From positions 2,410,001 to 2,474,000 of the forward strand of contig NZ_CP039964.1 of assembly GCF_005234135.1 (NCBI RefSeq): a stretch of DNA of 64,000 nt. The letters are read 5' to 3'. The position numbers and the translations under genes were made by a program. Below, piece after piece: positions 20,639-30,081 of the stretch. Each line of letters starts with the position of its first letter. Within the stretch, counting starts at the first letter, position 1. The notes beneath the pieces were generated by a model that made no database searches, was not told the DNA's origin, and was given only the letters and a program-made list of their open reading frames with translations. The DNA is from Pseudorhodobacter turbinis. GTDB taxonomy: Bacteria > Pseudomonadota > Alphaproteobacteria > Rhodobacterales > Rhodobacteraceae.

Positions 20639-21949
20639 CTAGCCCCCCATCCGCTCGATGGTGGGGGCGCTGCTTGCGGCCTCGGGGCGGATCGGGTTGA
20701 CCTTGATCCCCGCGCCCAAAAGGGGGGAGCGTTCGCGCACCACTTCGCGCCCCGCAAGGCCGTCGGGCGCAAGGATCACAAGGTCATTCTGCCGGCGCAA
20801 AAGCTGTACGGGAAGGGATTGCAGCCTGTCATCGGGGCCCAGTGCCAGCACGGTCCCATCCGCACCATAGGCAGTTGCGGGCAGGGCAATCGCGGCGGGT
20901 ATTTTTGGCTCTGCCACCCGAACGGTCACGAAATCACCGGGGCGAAATCCGGGCGCATGGGTCAGCGTGGCATAGACAAGACGGCCCGTCTGCCCCTCGC
21001 CCACCGCGGCCCCTGCGCGGGTCAGCACGCCATTGGCCAAAAGCTCGGCGCCCGAGGCCGCCAGTGCGGCGGTGACATTAGCGGTGATCAGCGTGCCCTT
21101 ATCATCCAGAAGGCGTGAAAACTGCGCGGTGGAGGTGCGAAACGCAACCTCCAGCGCATCGGGATCAATCAAATCGCCCAAACGTTCGTTGCTGCCAAGG
21201 ATACGTCCCGGAACGGTGGTGATCCCGCTCAGCTTGCCGTCAAATTCGGCGAAAAGCTCGGTCTCGCGCAGGGCGCGCTCGGCCTCGGCAAGGGTGATGG
21301 CTTGGCGCGAGAGGGCGGTCTTGGCCTGATCTACCCGCGCTTCGGCCTGCGCCAGTGCCGAACGGCGTGCCAAGACCGCCTGATCGGCAGAGGAGGCCGC
21401 AAGGGCCGCCGTTTCCACGGCTGATGCGGACCCTACACCGCGGGTTTCAAGATCCTGCTGGCGGATCAGGGCCTGTTCGCGCAGGTCGGCTTGGGCGCGG
21501 GCGGCGGCAACATCATCGCGCGACAGCAGCAAGGCGCGCTCTGCCTCGATCAGCTCGGCCCTTGCGCGGTCCATATCCGATTGCGCAAGGTCGCGGGTGG
21601 CGGTGGCATCGGCCGGATCGAGGCGCAGCAAAAGCTGACCTTTGGTGACGCGGGCACCGTCCTCGACCCCCTCGCCCAAGGCAACAACGGTGCCCGCGCG
21701 TGGTGCGCGCAGCTCCAGCGTGCGGCGGCTGCGGATTTCACCAAAAGCGGTGAGGACGGGGGTGAAGGGGACCACCTCTGCCGTGATCATATTGGCGGAA
21801 AACACGCGTTCGCGGGGTGGTTGCGCCGGGCGGTTTCCGGCGGATCTGGCCTCAAAGGCGTTGCGCAGGGTTTGGCCCGCCATCGCCAAAAGGCCGATTG
21901 TCACCGCCAGGATGAGCAGGCCAACAAGGGACCGTCTGAAAAACCGCAT
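20639..21949 (-). CDS. RND efflux pump periplasmic adaptor (membrane fusion protein)
   Basis: The 436-residue HlyD/AcrA-like adaptor has an N-terminal anchor helix (RSLVGLLILAVTIGLLAMAG) and a barrel-sandwich start (LELRAPRAGTVVALGEGVEDGARVTKGQLLLRLD). A long alanine-rich alpha hairpin follows (about 115-225), then beta-barrel and membrane-proximal parts (RPGDFVTVRV, ALPATAYGADGTVL). It is the first gene of the pump operon, with the permease start three bases after its stop. Confidence 0.92.
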   Translation of the reverse strand: MRFFRRSLVGLLILAVTIGLLAMAGQTLRNAFEARSAGNRPAQPPRERVFSANMITAEVVPFTPVLTAFGEIRSRRTLELRAPRAGTVVALGEGVEDGARVTKGQLLLRLDPADATATRDLAQSDMDRARAELIEAERALLLSRDDVAAARAQADLREQALIRQQDLETRGVGSASAVETAALAASSADQAVLARRSALAQAEARVDQAKTALSRQAITLAEAERALRETELFAEFDGKLSGITTVPGRILGSNERLGDLIDPDALEVAFRTSTAQFSRLLDDKGTLITANVTAALAASGAELLANGVLTRAGAAVGEGQTGRLVYATLTHAPGFRPGDFVTVRVAEPKIPAAIALPATAYGADGTVLALGPDDRLQSLPVQLLRRQNDLVILAPDGLAGREVVRERSPLLGAGIKVNPIRPEAASSAPTIERMGG

Positions 21950-22079
21950 CTACATACTCCGCCGGGGCCATTGTTCTTAATACGCCCGCGTGGCGCAGTT
22001 GGATGACACTATGCCCCATGTGATATACGTCAGAAATATAACATTCCGTCGCATCTTTGCAGATTATTCCTGAATTTAC

Positions 22080-22622
22080 CTATTTGCGGCGCTGGTGTTC
22101 ATCCAGCCGGGGCATGATTTCCACAAAGTTGCAGGGCCGGTGGCGGTAATCGAGTTGCCATTTCAGGATCTCGTCCCAGGCATCGCGGCAGGCACCGGTG
22201 CTGCCGGGCAGCGCAAAAAGATAGGTGCCATTGGCGACGCCACCCGTCGCCCGGCTTTGTACCGCCGAGGTGCCGATTTTTTGCATCGAGACCATGGTGA
22301 AAACCGTGGCAAAGGCTTCTATCTCTTTTTCATAGACATCGCGGTGGGCTTCAACCGTGACATCGCGCCCCGTCAGGCCGGTGCCACCGGTTGAAAGGAT
22401 CACGTCGATATCCGGATCGGCACACCAGTTGCGCAGCTGTACGGCAATCTCGGCGCGTTCATCGCGGACGATGGTGCGGGCGGCAAGGCTATGGCCGGCC
22501 TCTGTTAGTCGCGCAACCAAGGTATCGCCGGATTTGTCATCGCCGCTTTGGCGGGTATCGGATACCGTCAGCACGGCAATGCGCACCGGAATAAAGGGAA
22601 GGGTTTCGTCAATGCGGGACAT
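22080..22622 (-). CDS. moaB: Molybdenum cofactor biosynthesis protein MoaB
   Basis: MoaB/MogA-family protein that adenylylates molybdopterin before metal insertion. The 180 residues show ILSTGGTGLTGRDVT (substrate loop), DKSGDTL near the N-terminus and FALPGSTGACRDAWDEI near the C-terminus, all family hallmarks. ATG 22622 is chosen over a TTG at 22637. It lies 15 bases downstream of the uracil-DNA glycosylase gene and is probably cotranscribed. The 130-base gap to the pump operon shows no clear terminator. Confidence 0.93.
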   Translation of the reverse strand: MSRIDETLPFIPVRIAVLTVSDTRQSGDDKSGDTLVARLTEAGHSLAARTIVRDERAEIAVQLRNWCADPDIDVILSTGGTGLTGRDVTVEAHRDVYEKEIEAFATVFTMVSMQKIGTSAVQSRATGGVANGTYLFALPGSTGACRDAWDEILKWQLDYRHRPCNFVEIMPRLDEHQRRK

Positions 22623-22637
22623 CGGATGCCTTTTCAA

Positions 22638-23435
22638 TCAGGATGGGGCGGCCAGCTTTGCCTGCACCGCAAGCAGATCGGCCCAAGCATCGCGCTTTGC
22701 CCCGTGGTTGCGCAAAAGATAGGCCGGATGGGTCATGGGCATAACGGGAATGGCGCCACAGTCGCCCCAGTGCCCGCGCATCCGCAAAATCCCGCTTTGC
22801 CCCAGCAGGGCCTGACAGGCAAAATTGCCCATGGCGATGATCACCTGCGGATTGGCCAGGGCAATATGGCGCAGCAAGAACGGCCGCATCATGGCAATCT
22901 CATCCTCGGTGGGGTCGCGGTCCCCCGGCGGGCGCCATGGCAGAACATTGGTGAGATAGGCTGACGCTTGGGGATCATCGGCGTCGCGCGCATGGCCGAT
23001 CGCCACCAGCATCCGGTCCAACAGCTGACCGGAGCGGCCGACAAAAGGCTGGCCCTCGCGGTCCTCGTCGCGGCCCGGGGCCTCACCCACCACCATCAGG
23101 GGGGCGTGGGGATTGCCCGCAGCAAAGACCAGATTGCGCGCGCCTTTTTTCAGCTCGCAATGTTCAAACCCCTCCAATGTGGCGCGCAGGGCGGCCAGAT
23201 CGGCACAGCTGGCGGCAGCAGTTTGGGCGGCTTTGGCCGGATCGGGGGGGGCGGGCTTTGTCGGTGCCTCAACGGTTTGGGCTTTGGGGATCATGGGGGC
23301 CTGCTTTTCGGGCAGGGTGTAGCGATCTACGGCGGCCTCACACATCACCTCGGTTACGCCAAGTTCCACCTGCCACGCAAGCGCGGCAAAAGCGGCGTTC
23401 CAATCGTAATCCGAGGTGTTGGTATCGATTCCCAT
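22638..23435 (-). CDS. Family 4-type uracil-DNA glycosylase
   Basis: DNA repair enzyme removing uracil. The C-terminal two thirds carry VVGEAPGRDEDREGQPFVGRSGQLL (motif 1), YLTNVLPWRPPGDRDPT, IIAMGNFACQALLG and the late MTHPAYLLRN, in the order expected. Cys positions for a 4Fe-4S cluster are plausible (FEHCELKKGARN and others) but not fully traced. The N-terminal 70 residues are a family extension. The start is uncertain: ATG 23435 (265 residues) is preferred, though the frame is open to TTG 23537 and the Shine-Dalgarno is weak. It is divergent from pyrB. Confidence 0.88.
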   Translation of the reverse strand: MGIDTNTSDYDWNAAFAALAWQVELGVTEVMCEAAVDRYTLPEKQAPMIPKAQTVEAPTKPAPPDPAKAAQTAAASCADLAALRATLEGFEHCELKKGARNLVFAAGNPHAPLMVVGEAPGRDEDREGQPFVGRSGQLLDRMLVAIGHARDADDPQASAYLTNVLPWRPPGDRDPTEDEIAMMRPFLLRHIALANPQVIIAMGNFACQALLGQSGILRMRGHWGDCGAIPVMPMTHPAYLLRNHGAKRDAWADLLAVQAKLAAPS

Positions 23436-23550
23436 AGCGGGCAGATTAGGGCGGCGCTTGGGGCGGGGCAAGACGGGATTGGCTGCAACTAGGCGTTGCC
23501 CCGCAGCACGGGCTTTGACATAAGCAATCAGAGACAATCAGGGGGCCAAG

Positions 23551-24513
23551 ATGAGTTTTCGCGCACGTCATTTGCTGGGGATCCAACATCTCGCCCCGGA
23601 TGAAATCCGCGCCGTTCTGGATCTGGCGGATAAATATGTTGATTTCAACCGGCGCTCGATCAAGAAATCCGACGCGCTGGAGGGGATGACCCAGATCAAC
23701 ATGTTCTTTGAGAATTCCACCCGTACGCAGGCCTCTTTTGAATTGGCAGGCAAGCGGCTGGGGGCGGATGTGATGAATATGTCGGTCGCGCAGTCCAGCG
23801 TGAAAAAGGGCGAGACCCTGATCGATACCGCGCTGACGCTGAACGCGATGCACCCCGATTTGCTGGTGGTGCGGCACGGGGCGTCTGGGGCGGTGAACCT
23901 GCTGGCGGAAAAGGTGAACTGTGCGGTGTTGAATGCCGGCGACGGGCGGCACGAGCATCCGACACAGGCACTTTTGGATGCGCTGACGATTCGCCGCGCC
24001 AAGGGTCGGGTTCAACGGCTGACTGTGGCGATTTGCGGCGATGTGGCCCATAGCCGCGTGGCGCGCTCCAACCTGATCCTGCTGGGTAAAATGGAAAACC
24101 GCGTGCGTTTGGTCGCGCCCCCCACCTTGATGCCCTCAGGTGTGCAGGAATTCGGTTGCGAGGTGTTTGACGACATGCGCAAGGGCCTTGAAGGCGCCGA
24201 TGTTGTGATGATGTTGCGCCTGCAAAAAGAACGGATGGATGGCGGGTTTATCCCGTCCGAGCGTGAGTATTACCATCGCTACGGGCTGGATGCGGAAAAG
24301 CTCTCGCATGCCAAGCCCGATGCCATCGTGATGCACCCCGGCCCGATGAACCGCGGTGTGGAAATCGACGGCGAGATCGCCGATGACATCAACCGCAGCG
24401 TCATTCAGGAACAGGTAGAGATGGGCGTCGCCGTGCGTATGGCCTGTATGGACCTGCTGGCGCGCAACCTTCGTGCCGAACGCGGCGCGCGTGCCGCCGG
24501 GGTGATGGTATGA
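23551..24513 (+). CDS. pyrB: Aspartate carbamoyltransferase catalytic chain
   Basis: Joins carbamoyl phosphate and aspartate in pyrimidine synthesis. The 320 residues contain the carbamoyl-phosphate motif STRTQASFE (about 56-64), the mobile lysine in SSVKKGETL (80s loop), [12 protein letters not shown], and [11 protein letters not shown]. No regulatory pyrI chain is seen. The gene is followed after 12 bases by a membrane protein and then a dihydroorotase-like gene, an arrangement in which PyrB may need the inactive homologue for assembly. Confidence 0.97.
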   Translation: MSFRARHLLGIQHLAPDEIRAVLDLADKYVDFNRRSIKKSDALEGMTQINMFFENSTRTQASFELAGKRLGADVMNMSVAQSSVKKGETLIDTALTLNAMHPDLLVVRHGASGAVNLLAEKVNCAVLNAGDGRHEHPTQALLDALTIRRAKGRVQRLTVAICGDVAHSRVARSNLILLGKMENRVRLVAPPTLMPSGVQEFGCEVFDDMRKGLEGADVVMMLRLQKERMDGGFIPSEREYYHRYGLDAEKLSHAKPDAIVMHPGPMNRGVEIDGEIADDINRSVIQEQVEMGVAVRMACMDLLARNLRAERGARAAGVMV

Positions 24514-24525
24514 TATATCCCGGGG

Positions 24526-24996
24526 ATGGAGGTTCTGGTGCCTGAACTGCCACGCGATAGGGTGATGGGGGAGGCGATGTCCCCCCTGCGTGAGGGAGAG
24601 GCGATCCTTGCGGAATGGCCTGCCGATAAGGAACGCTATTGGCGCAGCCATGCGATCATGGCGGTGCTGGGCGGGGCTTTGGGCGGTGTGGTGTTGCTGG
24701 CGATTGGCAATCCGACGCCCTGGGTCGGCCCTGTGGCGGCGGTTCTTGCGATGGGCGTGCGCGCTTGGTATCTTGCGTCCGAGGCATTGGCAGGCCGTTG
24801 GCGGCTGACCACCCAACGTTTGCAAGGGCCCGGCGGGCGGCAGGTCTCATTGGGGCAGATCACCACCGTGCGGCCATTCTTTGGTGATGTGCAGGTGATC
24901 TCCCAGGCGGGCGACAAACATTTGATGAAATATCTGGCCGATGGGGCGGGCGTGGCCGCGGCCATCCAATCTGCCAAAGCGGGGTTTAATCCATGA
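24526..24996 (+). CDS. Small membrane protein between pyrB and pyrC-like genes
   Basis: The 156-residue protein has two hydrophobic segments (about 46-62 and 68-86) and a C-terminal part (GRWRLTTQRLQGPGGRQVSLGQITTVRPFFGDVQV) that resembles a bacterial PH-like beta domain after membrane helices. ATG 24526 lies shortly after pyrB; the stop overlaps the next start as ATGA. No link with pyrimidine synthesis is evident, and the function is unknown. Confidence 0.72.
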   Translation: MEVLVPELPRDRVMGEAMSPLREGEAILAEWPADKERYWRSHAIMAVLGGALGGVVLLAIGNPTPWVGPVAAVLAMGVRAWYLASEALAGRWRLTTQRLQGPGGRQVSLGQITTVRPFFGDVQVISQAGDKHLMKYLADGAGVAAAIQSAKAGFNP

Positions 24997-26279
24997 CTGT
25001 CTTTCTTGAAAACGCCCGCATTATTAATCCAGAGACGCTGGAGGAAAGCTCGGGAAACCTGATCCTTCATGAGGGGTTGATCGCGGCTATAGGCGCTGCC
25101 AGTGCCCCCAAAGGCGCGCAGATAATTGATTGTGCAGGAAAATGCGTGGCCCCCGGTATCGTCGATCTTGGCGTGAAAATCGGTGAGCCGGGTGAGCGGC
25201 ACCGCGAGAGCTTCCGCTCGGCAGGGCTTGCGGCGGCGGCGGGCGGCGTGACCACGATCATCGCGCGCCCCGATACCAGCCCCGCGATTGACACGCCTGA
25301 GGTGCTGGAATTCGTGACCCGCCGCGCGGCTGAGGCACCCGTGCGCATCCATCACATGGCCGCGCTGACCAAATCCCGCAAGGGGCATGAGATGGTTGAG
25401 ATCGGCTTTATGCTTGATGCCGGTGCGCTGGCTTTTACCGATTGCGATCATGTGGTGACGGATACCAAGGTGCTGGGTCGCGCGCTCAGCTATGCGCGCA
25501 GTCTTGGCGCGTTGGTGATCGGCCATCCCCAAGATCCGGGCCTGTCCAAAGGGGCGGCGGTGACCAGTGGCAAGTTCGCCTCGCTTTTGGGCCTGCCGGG
25601 GGTGCACCCTATGGCGGAACGCATCGGGCTGGACCGTGATCTTGGCATGGTGGAGATGACGGGCGTGCGCTATCACGCCGATCAGATCACCTGTGCGCGG
25701 TCGCTGCCACCGCTGGAACGCGCCAAGGCCAACGGGCTGGATGTGACGGCAGGGGTTTCTATCCACCATCTGACATTGAATGATCTGGACGTGGGCGATT
25801 ACCGCAGCTTTTTCAAACTGACCCCACCCCTGCGCCCCGAAGAGGACCGGATGGCGGTGGTGGAGGCGGTTGCCTCGGGCTTGATCGACATCATCTGTTC
25901 CATGCATTCCCCGCAGGATGAAGAAAGCAAACGCCTGCCGTTTGAGGATGCAGCCCCCGGCGCCGTGGCCTTGCAGACCTTTTTGCCTGCGGCGATGCGG
26001 CTTTATCATGCCGGTGCGATGGACCTGCCGATGCTGTTCCGGGCGATGTCCCTGAACCCGGCCAAACGGCTTGGCTTGCCACAAGGCCGGATGGCCGAGG
26101 GCGCGCCTGCGGATCTGGTGCTCTTTGATCCCGATGCGCCCTTTATGCTGGACCGCAGCAAGCTTTTGTCAAAATCCAAGAACACCCCCTTTGACGGGCA
26201 ACGGATGGAGGGGCGGGTGATCGCCACTTTCGTTGCAGGCCGTCAGGTGTTTGGCCAAGAAGGGATGAACAATGCCTGA
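24993..26279 (+). CDS. Dihydroorotase-like protein, probably noncatalytic (PyrC'/PyrX type)
   Basis: The 428-residue amidohydrolase-fold protein is clearly a type I dihydroorotase by sequence, but the metal site is lost. The PGIVD motif is followed by G60-V-K62 where active enzymes have HxH, and the catalytic aspartate position is M304 in ICSMHSPQ. Other positions (D140 in AFTDCDH, H178, H258/H259) remain. In Pseudomonas a similar inactive homologue encoded after pyrB is needed to assemble aspartate transcarbamoylase. The pyrB neighbour supports the same role here. An active PyrC must be encoded elsewhere. Confidence 0.88.
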   Translation: MTVFLENARIINPETLEESSGNLILHEGLIAAIGAASAPKGAQIIDCAGKCVAPGIVDLGVKIGEPGERHRESFRSAGLAAAAGGVTTIIARPDTSPAIDTPEVLEFVTRRAAEAPVRIHHMAALTKSRKGHEMVEIGFMLDAGALAFTDCDHVVTDTKVLGRALSYARSLGALVIGHPQDPGLSKGAAVTSGKFASLLGLPGVHPMAERIGLDRDLGMVEMTGVRYHADQITCARSLPPLERAKANGLDVTAGVSIHHLTLNDLDVGDYRSFFKLTPPLRPEEDRMAVVEAVASGLIDIICSMHSPQDEESKRLPFEDAAPGAVALQTFLPAAMRLYHAGAMDLPMLFRAMSLNPAKRLGLPQGRMAEGAPADLVLFDPDAPFMLDRSKLLSKSKNTPFDGQRMEGRVIATFVAGRQVFGQEGMNNA

Positions 26280-26880
26280 TATTACAACCGCGCCGCTTAT
26301 GCTGCTGTTGGTGGCTGTGCTTGGCTATCTGCTGGGGTCGGTGCCCTTTGGGCTGGTGATCACCCGAGCGCTGGGCCTTGGGGATTTGCGTAGCATCGGA
26401 TCGGGCAATATCGGTGCCACCAATGTGCTGCGCACCGGCAATAAAGGCGCGGCACTGGCCACGCTCTTGCTGGATGCGGGCAAGGGCGGGATTGCGGTGC
26501 TGATCGCGCGGGCGGCCTTTGGCGCGGATGCCGCACAGGTGGCGGGGCTTGCCGCGTTCTTGGGGCATATCTTTCCGGTCTGGCTGGGGTTCAAGGGCGG
26601 TAAAGGGGTTGCGACCTTCCTTGGCACCCTTTTGGCACTGGCTTGGCCGGTCGGGTTGGCGGCCTGTGCAAGCTGGCTGGCGGCGGCGGTTTTGGGGCGG
26701 ATTTCCTCGCTTGCGGCGCTTGTTGCGGCGGCCTCATCGACAATCTGGATGTTGGTGCTGGGGTATGAGCGGATGATGTTTTTAGGGATCATCCTGACGC
26801 TTTTGGTCTATTGGCGGCACGCTGAGAACATCAAACGCATCAAGGCAGGCACCGAGCCAAAAATCGGCAAAAAGGGCTAA
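26272..26880 (+). CDS. plsY: Glycerol-3-phosphate acyltransferase PlsY
   Basis: Membrane enzyme that transfers acyl groups from acyl-phosphate to glycerol-3-phosphate, the first step of phospholipid synthesis. The 202 residues have about five membrane segments and the three family motifs: [11 protein letters not shown]...[13 protein letters not shown] (about 22-52), [18 protein letters not shown] (about 98-117) and the late [19 protein letters not shown]. The start overlaps the preceding stop by eight bases, so it is the last gene of the pyrB operon. It meets the YigZ-like gene tail to tail with a 4-base overlap. Confidence 0.95.
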   Translation: MPDITTAPLMLLLVAVLGYLLGSVPFGLVITRALGLGDLRSIGSGNIGATNVLRTGNKGAALATLLLDAGKGGIAVLIARAAFGADAAQVAGLAAFLGHIFPVWLGFKGGKGVATFLGTLLALAWPVGLAACASWLAAAVLGRISSLAALVAAASSTIWMLVLGYERMMFLGIILTLLVYWRHAENIKRIKAGTEPKIGKKG

Positions 26881-27236
26881 ACGCCCTTTGCCAAAGCCTC
26901 TAGGTAGGCCCTTGTGCAACTGGTGACATGGCGAAAGCGGTCCCCTCCCAGATGGGTGCCGCCGTACCAGCGTGTCACCACGACGATGTGATCTGTCAGC
27001 CCCTCTCGTTCCAACATGCGCAAGATCGCGGCGGCGGCTCCCGCCTCGCCGTCATCATTCCGCTGCGGGCCGTCGCAGAGGGATGCGGCCCAGCTGTTAT
27101 GCGTGGCCTTGGCGAATTTCTTATGCGATTTTAGTGTCTTGAGGAACGCCGCGATGTCCTCTGTGTTGCGCACCGGCCCGCCAGACACAGCATAGCGCGA
27201 CCCGCGATCCTTTATAACGTTCAATATTTGCAGCAT
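26877..27236 (-). CDS. YigZ/IMPACT family protein (single domain)
   Basis: The 119-residue product matches the N-terminal IMPACT (UPF0029) domain: [50 protein letters not shown]. Typical YigZ proteins are about 200 residues with an added C-terminal domain; this one holds only the core. Biochemical role unclear; eukaryotic IMPACT regulates translation kinase GCN2. It starts six bases after the DUF2254 gene, so the two are cotranscribed. Confidence 0.82.
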   Translation of the reverse strand: MLQILNVIKDRGSRYAVSGGPVRNTEDIAAFLKTLKSHKKFAKATHNSWAASLCDGPQRNDDGEAGAAAAILRMLEREGLTDHIVVVTRWYGGTHLGGDRFRHVTSCTRAYLEALAKGV

Positions 27237-27242
27237 CTCGTG

Positions 27243-28496
27243 TCAACTCGTGGTGGGGGCAAGTTTGGCAATGCGCGCGACGACAGCCTCAAGGGCGGTT
27301 TGTTCATGCGGCATCATCTTGTCATGGCTGCGCGATTGCGCCCGTTCCGCCTGCACGAGGGCGGTTTTGCCAAAGCGGGCAGGGGCGATTTGCGCCAGCG
27401 CCAGCAGGGCCTTTTGGAGCCGCATCTGCACCGCAAAGATCGCGGCCCCGTCACGGGCGATCGGGGGGAAAATATCCTCCATCATATCCTCTAGCGTGAG
27501 GGCAGGCACCCAGATGTGCGGATAGCTCAGCTCCGGCTCCTGATCCTCGGCCAGAGGGGCGAGCAGGCGGACGGTGCGGCCCAGAATATCAATCGCGGTG
27601 CCGGGATCATTGACGGCAGGCGAGAGCGCACGCTCGGCAATCTCGGCCAGAACCGACAGCCCGAAGCGGGGATCTTGTTCAAAGCTGCGGGTCTCTCCGA
27701 TGGTGAAAGCGTCAATGATCTTGTCGTCATCCTTGGGTCTCTCGCCAAGGATATAGGCAACTGCGATGCCGGGATGCACAAATGCGCCGGGCAGGGCAGT
27801 TAGATAAACCTGACAATTCAGGTCCTCGGCACGGTCTTGAAGCCAGTCCATATGCACATATCGAACATAACCGATGTCATTGGGATAAATCGGATAGGCA
27901 TCGGGCGGGGGCGGGCCGGGGTGGCCATGCCCGCCCAGATAGGGCGCGCGCAAACGGGCAGAAAGGGCGCGTCGGGCGGCGGCCTCTACCTTGTCGATGG
28001 AATCGTCCATCTGCCCGAATACCGTCAAATGCGCGATCCACCGCAATATGGCGATCACCACAATCAAGACGACGACAATGGACACCACGAACAGCACTAG
28101 CCGGTCGTTATCGGTCAACACGCCACCATTCAGGGCGATAATCCCGATAAGGCTGTAAAGAAAAGACCCCAGAAACGTCGCCAGCACCCGATGCGTGGTG
28201 CGGTCTGCCTTGAGCAGGGTAGTCGCGCGGGGGGTCACCGCCGAGGCAGCACCGGCAAAGGCCGATACCATGATGCCAAGTGAAAAGGTCACCACCGCCA
28301 GCATCGAACTGGCAAGGATTGTCAAAACCGACTCGACCGCACCCGACCCAAGCGACGCGCCAAGACCCGAGGGCAACAGCGGCCCGATCACAATGGCACC
28401 CAGATTGGTGACCACCGCCAAAATGGCGTAAAGCACCGTTACGACCCAGAGCTTTTGAAGCAGCTCCCGAATAAAAAGTCGCCACTTGGATATCAT
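27243..28496 (-). CDS. DUF2254 membrane protein
   Basis: The 417-residue predicted inner-membrane protein has four strong helices in the first 160 residues (LWVVTVLYAILAVVTNLG, LASSMLAVVTFSLGIMVSAF, VLATFLGSFLYSLIGIIAL, LVLFVVSIVVVLIVVIAIL). A soluble C-terminal half includes RFGLSVLAEIAERALSPAVNDPGTAIDILGR, the conserved core of this family. Function is not known. First gene of a two-gene operon with the YigZ-like protein. Confidence 0.85.
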   Translation of the reverse strand: MISKWRLFIRELLQKLWVVTVLYAILAVVTNLGAIVIGPLLPSGLGASLGSGAVESVLTILASSMLAVVTFSLGIMVSAFAGAASAVTPRATTLLKADRTTHRVLATFLGSFLYSLIGIIALNGGVLTDNDRLVLFVVSIVVVLIVVIAILRWIAHLTVFGQMDDSIDKVEAAARRALSARLRAPYLGGHGHPGPPPPDAYPIYPNDIGYVRYVHMDWLQDRAEDLNCQVYLTALPGAFVHPGIAVAYILGERPKDDDKIIDAFTIGETRSFEQDPRFGLSVLAEIAERALSPAVNDPGTAIDILGRTVRLLAPLAEDQEPELSYPHIWVPALTLEDMMEDIFPPIARDGAAIFAVQMRLQKALLALAQIAPARFGKTALVQAERAQSRSHDKMMPHEQTALEAVVARIAKLAPTTS

Positions 28497-28561
28497 CAGG
28501 TCTGCCTTTGTTGGGTTCTGGGCCTTAGTCTGGCGGCTGAAAGGACGCGTGGCAAGGCCGC

Positions 28562-29260
28562 TTAGCGCAATCCGTTGACCACCTTTTGCACCGTGGCGCG
28601 GCGTGCCGAATTGGGCGGGTGGCTGCCAAGGAACTGGTCACCGGGATCGGGCAAACGATCAAAATAGGCGGCACCGCGCAGCGCGTCAAAGCCCGCCCGC
28701 TCGGTCAACTCAGCGCCAAGGGCATCTGCCTCCAGCTCGAACCCTTTGGAAAAGCGGCGCGCCCCGACAGAGGCCCCGAACTGCTGCGCCTTCAGGATCG
28801 CGGCCTCATCCCCGCCACTGACGGCGATCAACAGCCCGGCGAGCATCGCCCCCTGGCTGGCGCTTTGCTGCTGCTGCGGGATATGGCCCATGATGTGATG
28901 CGCGGCCTCATGGCCCATAACAAAGGCAAGCTCGTCAACATTTTCGGCATTGGCGATCAGCGCGAGGTTGAAGGCCAGCACCGGCCTGCCTTGCGTATCC
29001 AGTGTTTGAAAGGCATTGGGGCTTTGGCTTGGGCGGTCGTCGATTGCGATCTGAAAATCGCAGTTCTGGTATTGCGTGAGGGCGCGGCAATATTGTTCGG
29101 CCACCGGCTCCATCGCGTTCACCGCCATCAGAAAGTTCTGCTTGGCCCGCGCCGAGGGTTCGGTTTGCGCTGTGGTTTGCGGGGGCAGACTGACAGGTTG
29201 GCTGGGCACCACACAGCCCGCCAAAAGCGCCAACCCCATAATCGCAACGATCAACCGCAT
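28562..29260 (-). CDS. M48-family metalloprotease, lipoprotein
   Basis: The 232-residue lipoprotein has a lipobox LLAGC (C16) after ATG 29260, which is preceded by GAGGTG at good spacing. The zinc site is H117-E-A-A-H121 with a following HIMGH. FELEADALGAELTERAG supplies the third ligand region, and GSHPPNSARRA is near the end. This is the Loi/BepA-like group of small periplasmic M48 proteases that handle outer-membrane protein quality. There is no TPR part. A start further upstream would bury the signal sequence. Confidence 0.9.
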   Translation of the reverse strand: MRLIVAIMGLALLAGCVVPSQPVSLPPQTTAQTEPSARAKQNFLMAVNAMEPVAEQYCRALTQYQNCDFQIAIDDRPSQSPNAFQTLDTQGRPVLAFNLALIANAENVDELAFVMGHEAAHHIMGHIPQQQQSASQGAMLAGLLIAVSGGDEAAILKAQQFGASVGARRFSKGFELEADALGAELTERAGFDALRGAAYFDRLPDPGDQFLGSHPPNSARRATVQKVVNGLR

Positions 29261-29341
29261 CTTGCACCTCATGCATTTCCAACGCCTGTCTAGCAGAAGT
29301 GCGCGCCGCGGAAAAAGCCCTTTCACCAAGCTGTGTGCCGA

Positions 29342-29593
29342 TTACTCCAGCCGGAAAACCTTGTCGCGGCTGGTGGCCCCGCGCACCAGAACCAACCGCG
29401 ATTTCGCCACCCCAAGCGCTTTTGCCAGCAGTTTGATAACAGCGGCCGTGGCCTTGCCATCCTCGGGGACGGTGGTGACATAGACGCGGATTTGATCGTT
29501 ATCCGTGGTGATGGTGTTGCGCGCCGCCTTGGGTGTGACACGCACGCTGAACTCGGTACCGACGGGGATAGAAAGAGGGGGCGGTTTGGCCAT
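29342..29593 (-). CDS. DUF167 (YggU) family protein
   Basis: Small conserved protein of about 83 residues with the family pattern FSVRVTPKAARNTI ... IRVYVTTVPEDGKATAAVIKLLAKALGVAKSRLVLVRGATSRDKVF. Structure is known for homologues, function is not. The start is either ATG 29593 or GTG 29608; neither has a clear ribosome site. Confidence 0.85.
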   Translation of the reverse strand: MAKPPPLSIPVGTEFSVRVTPKAARNTITTDNDQIRVYVTTVPEDGKATAAVIKLLAKALGVAKSRLVLVRGATSRDKVFRLE

Positions 29594-29618
29594 ATCGGGG
29601 GCTTTCACTTGGCAAGGT

Positions 29619-29630
29619 AAGTGTACACTT
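29619..29630. promoter_or_regulatory. 12-bp perfect palindrome AAGTGTACACTT between divergent genes
   Basis: AAGTGTACACTT is self-complementary and extended by near-symmetric flanks (GTAA...TTAC). It lies between the divergent starts of the DUF167 gene and the small lipoprotein gene, a place expected for an operator. The regulator is unknown. Confidence 0.35.
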
Positions 29631-29676
29631 TACGTGCGCAAGACGCTAGCATAGGGCAGAAGGATGCAGGAGGCCC

Positions 29677-30078
29677 ATGATGCGCAAATTGATTTTGATC
29701 TCCACGCTGGCGCTTTTGGCGGGCTGTGGTACCCCGCAAGAACGCTGCATCGCCGGTGCCACCCGTGATTTGCGCATTGTGGACCGTTTGATCGGGGAAA
29801 CCGATCGCAACCTTGAACGGGGATATGCGCTGGAGGATGTTGTGCGAACCCGCACGCGTTGGGTTATGTGCCGCCCGCCCAAAGCTGCCACCAAGGACAA
29901 GGAAGCAGAGCCCGCCAGAATGTGTATGCGCGATTCGAGCTATACCGTGACCCGCCCCAAAGCGATCAACCTTGCCGAGGAGCGTGAAAAACTGGCCGAG
30001 TTGGAAAAGAAACGTGCCGAGCTTTTGCGCAGTGCCGCCCGCGAAGTGGCCGGTTGCAAGATTGCCCACCCGGAATAG
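29677..30078 (+). CDS. Small uncharacterised lipoprotein with coiled-coil end
   Basis: The 133-residue product has a lipoprotein signal (LLAGC at residue 17), five further cysteines and a charged helical C-terminal third (LAEEREKLAELEKKRAELL) likely to form a coiled coil. ATG codons at 29677 and 29680 follow GCAGGAGG. Not recognised as a named family; location in the inner or outer membrane facing the periplasm is inferred from the lipobox. Confidence 0.72.
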   Translation: MMRKLILISTLALLAGCGTPQERCIAGATRDLRIVDRLIGETDRNLERGYALEDVVRTRTRWVMCRPPKAATKDKEAEPARMCMRDSSYTVTRPKAINLAEEREKLAELEKKRAELLRSAAREVAGCKIAHPE

Positions 30079-30081
30079 CGC

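Noticed and set aside
21984..22010. tRNA-like stretch GCCCGCGTGGCGCAGTTGGATGACAC
   Set aside because: It resembles the 5' half of a tRNA with a D-arm, but no anticodon arm, T-arm or acceptor partner follows.
21950..22079. Intergenic region before the RND adaptor as a binding site for a local repressor
   Set aside because: No TetR/MarR-type gene is near and no clear palindrome stands out.
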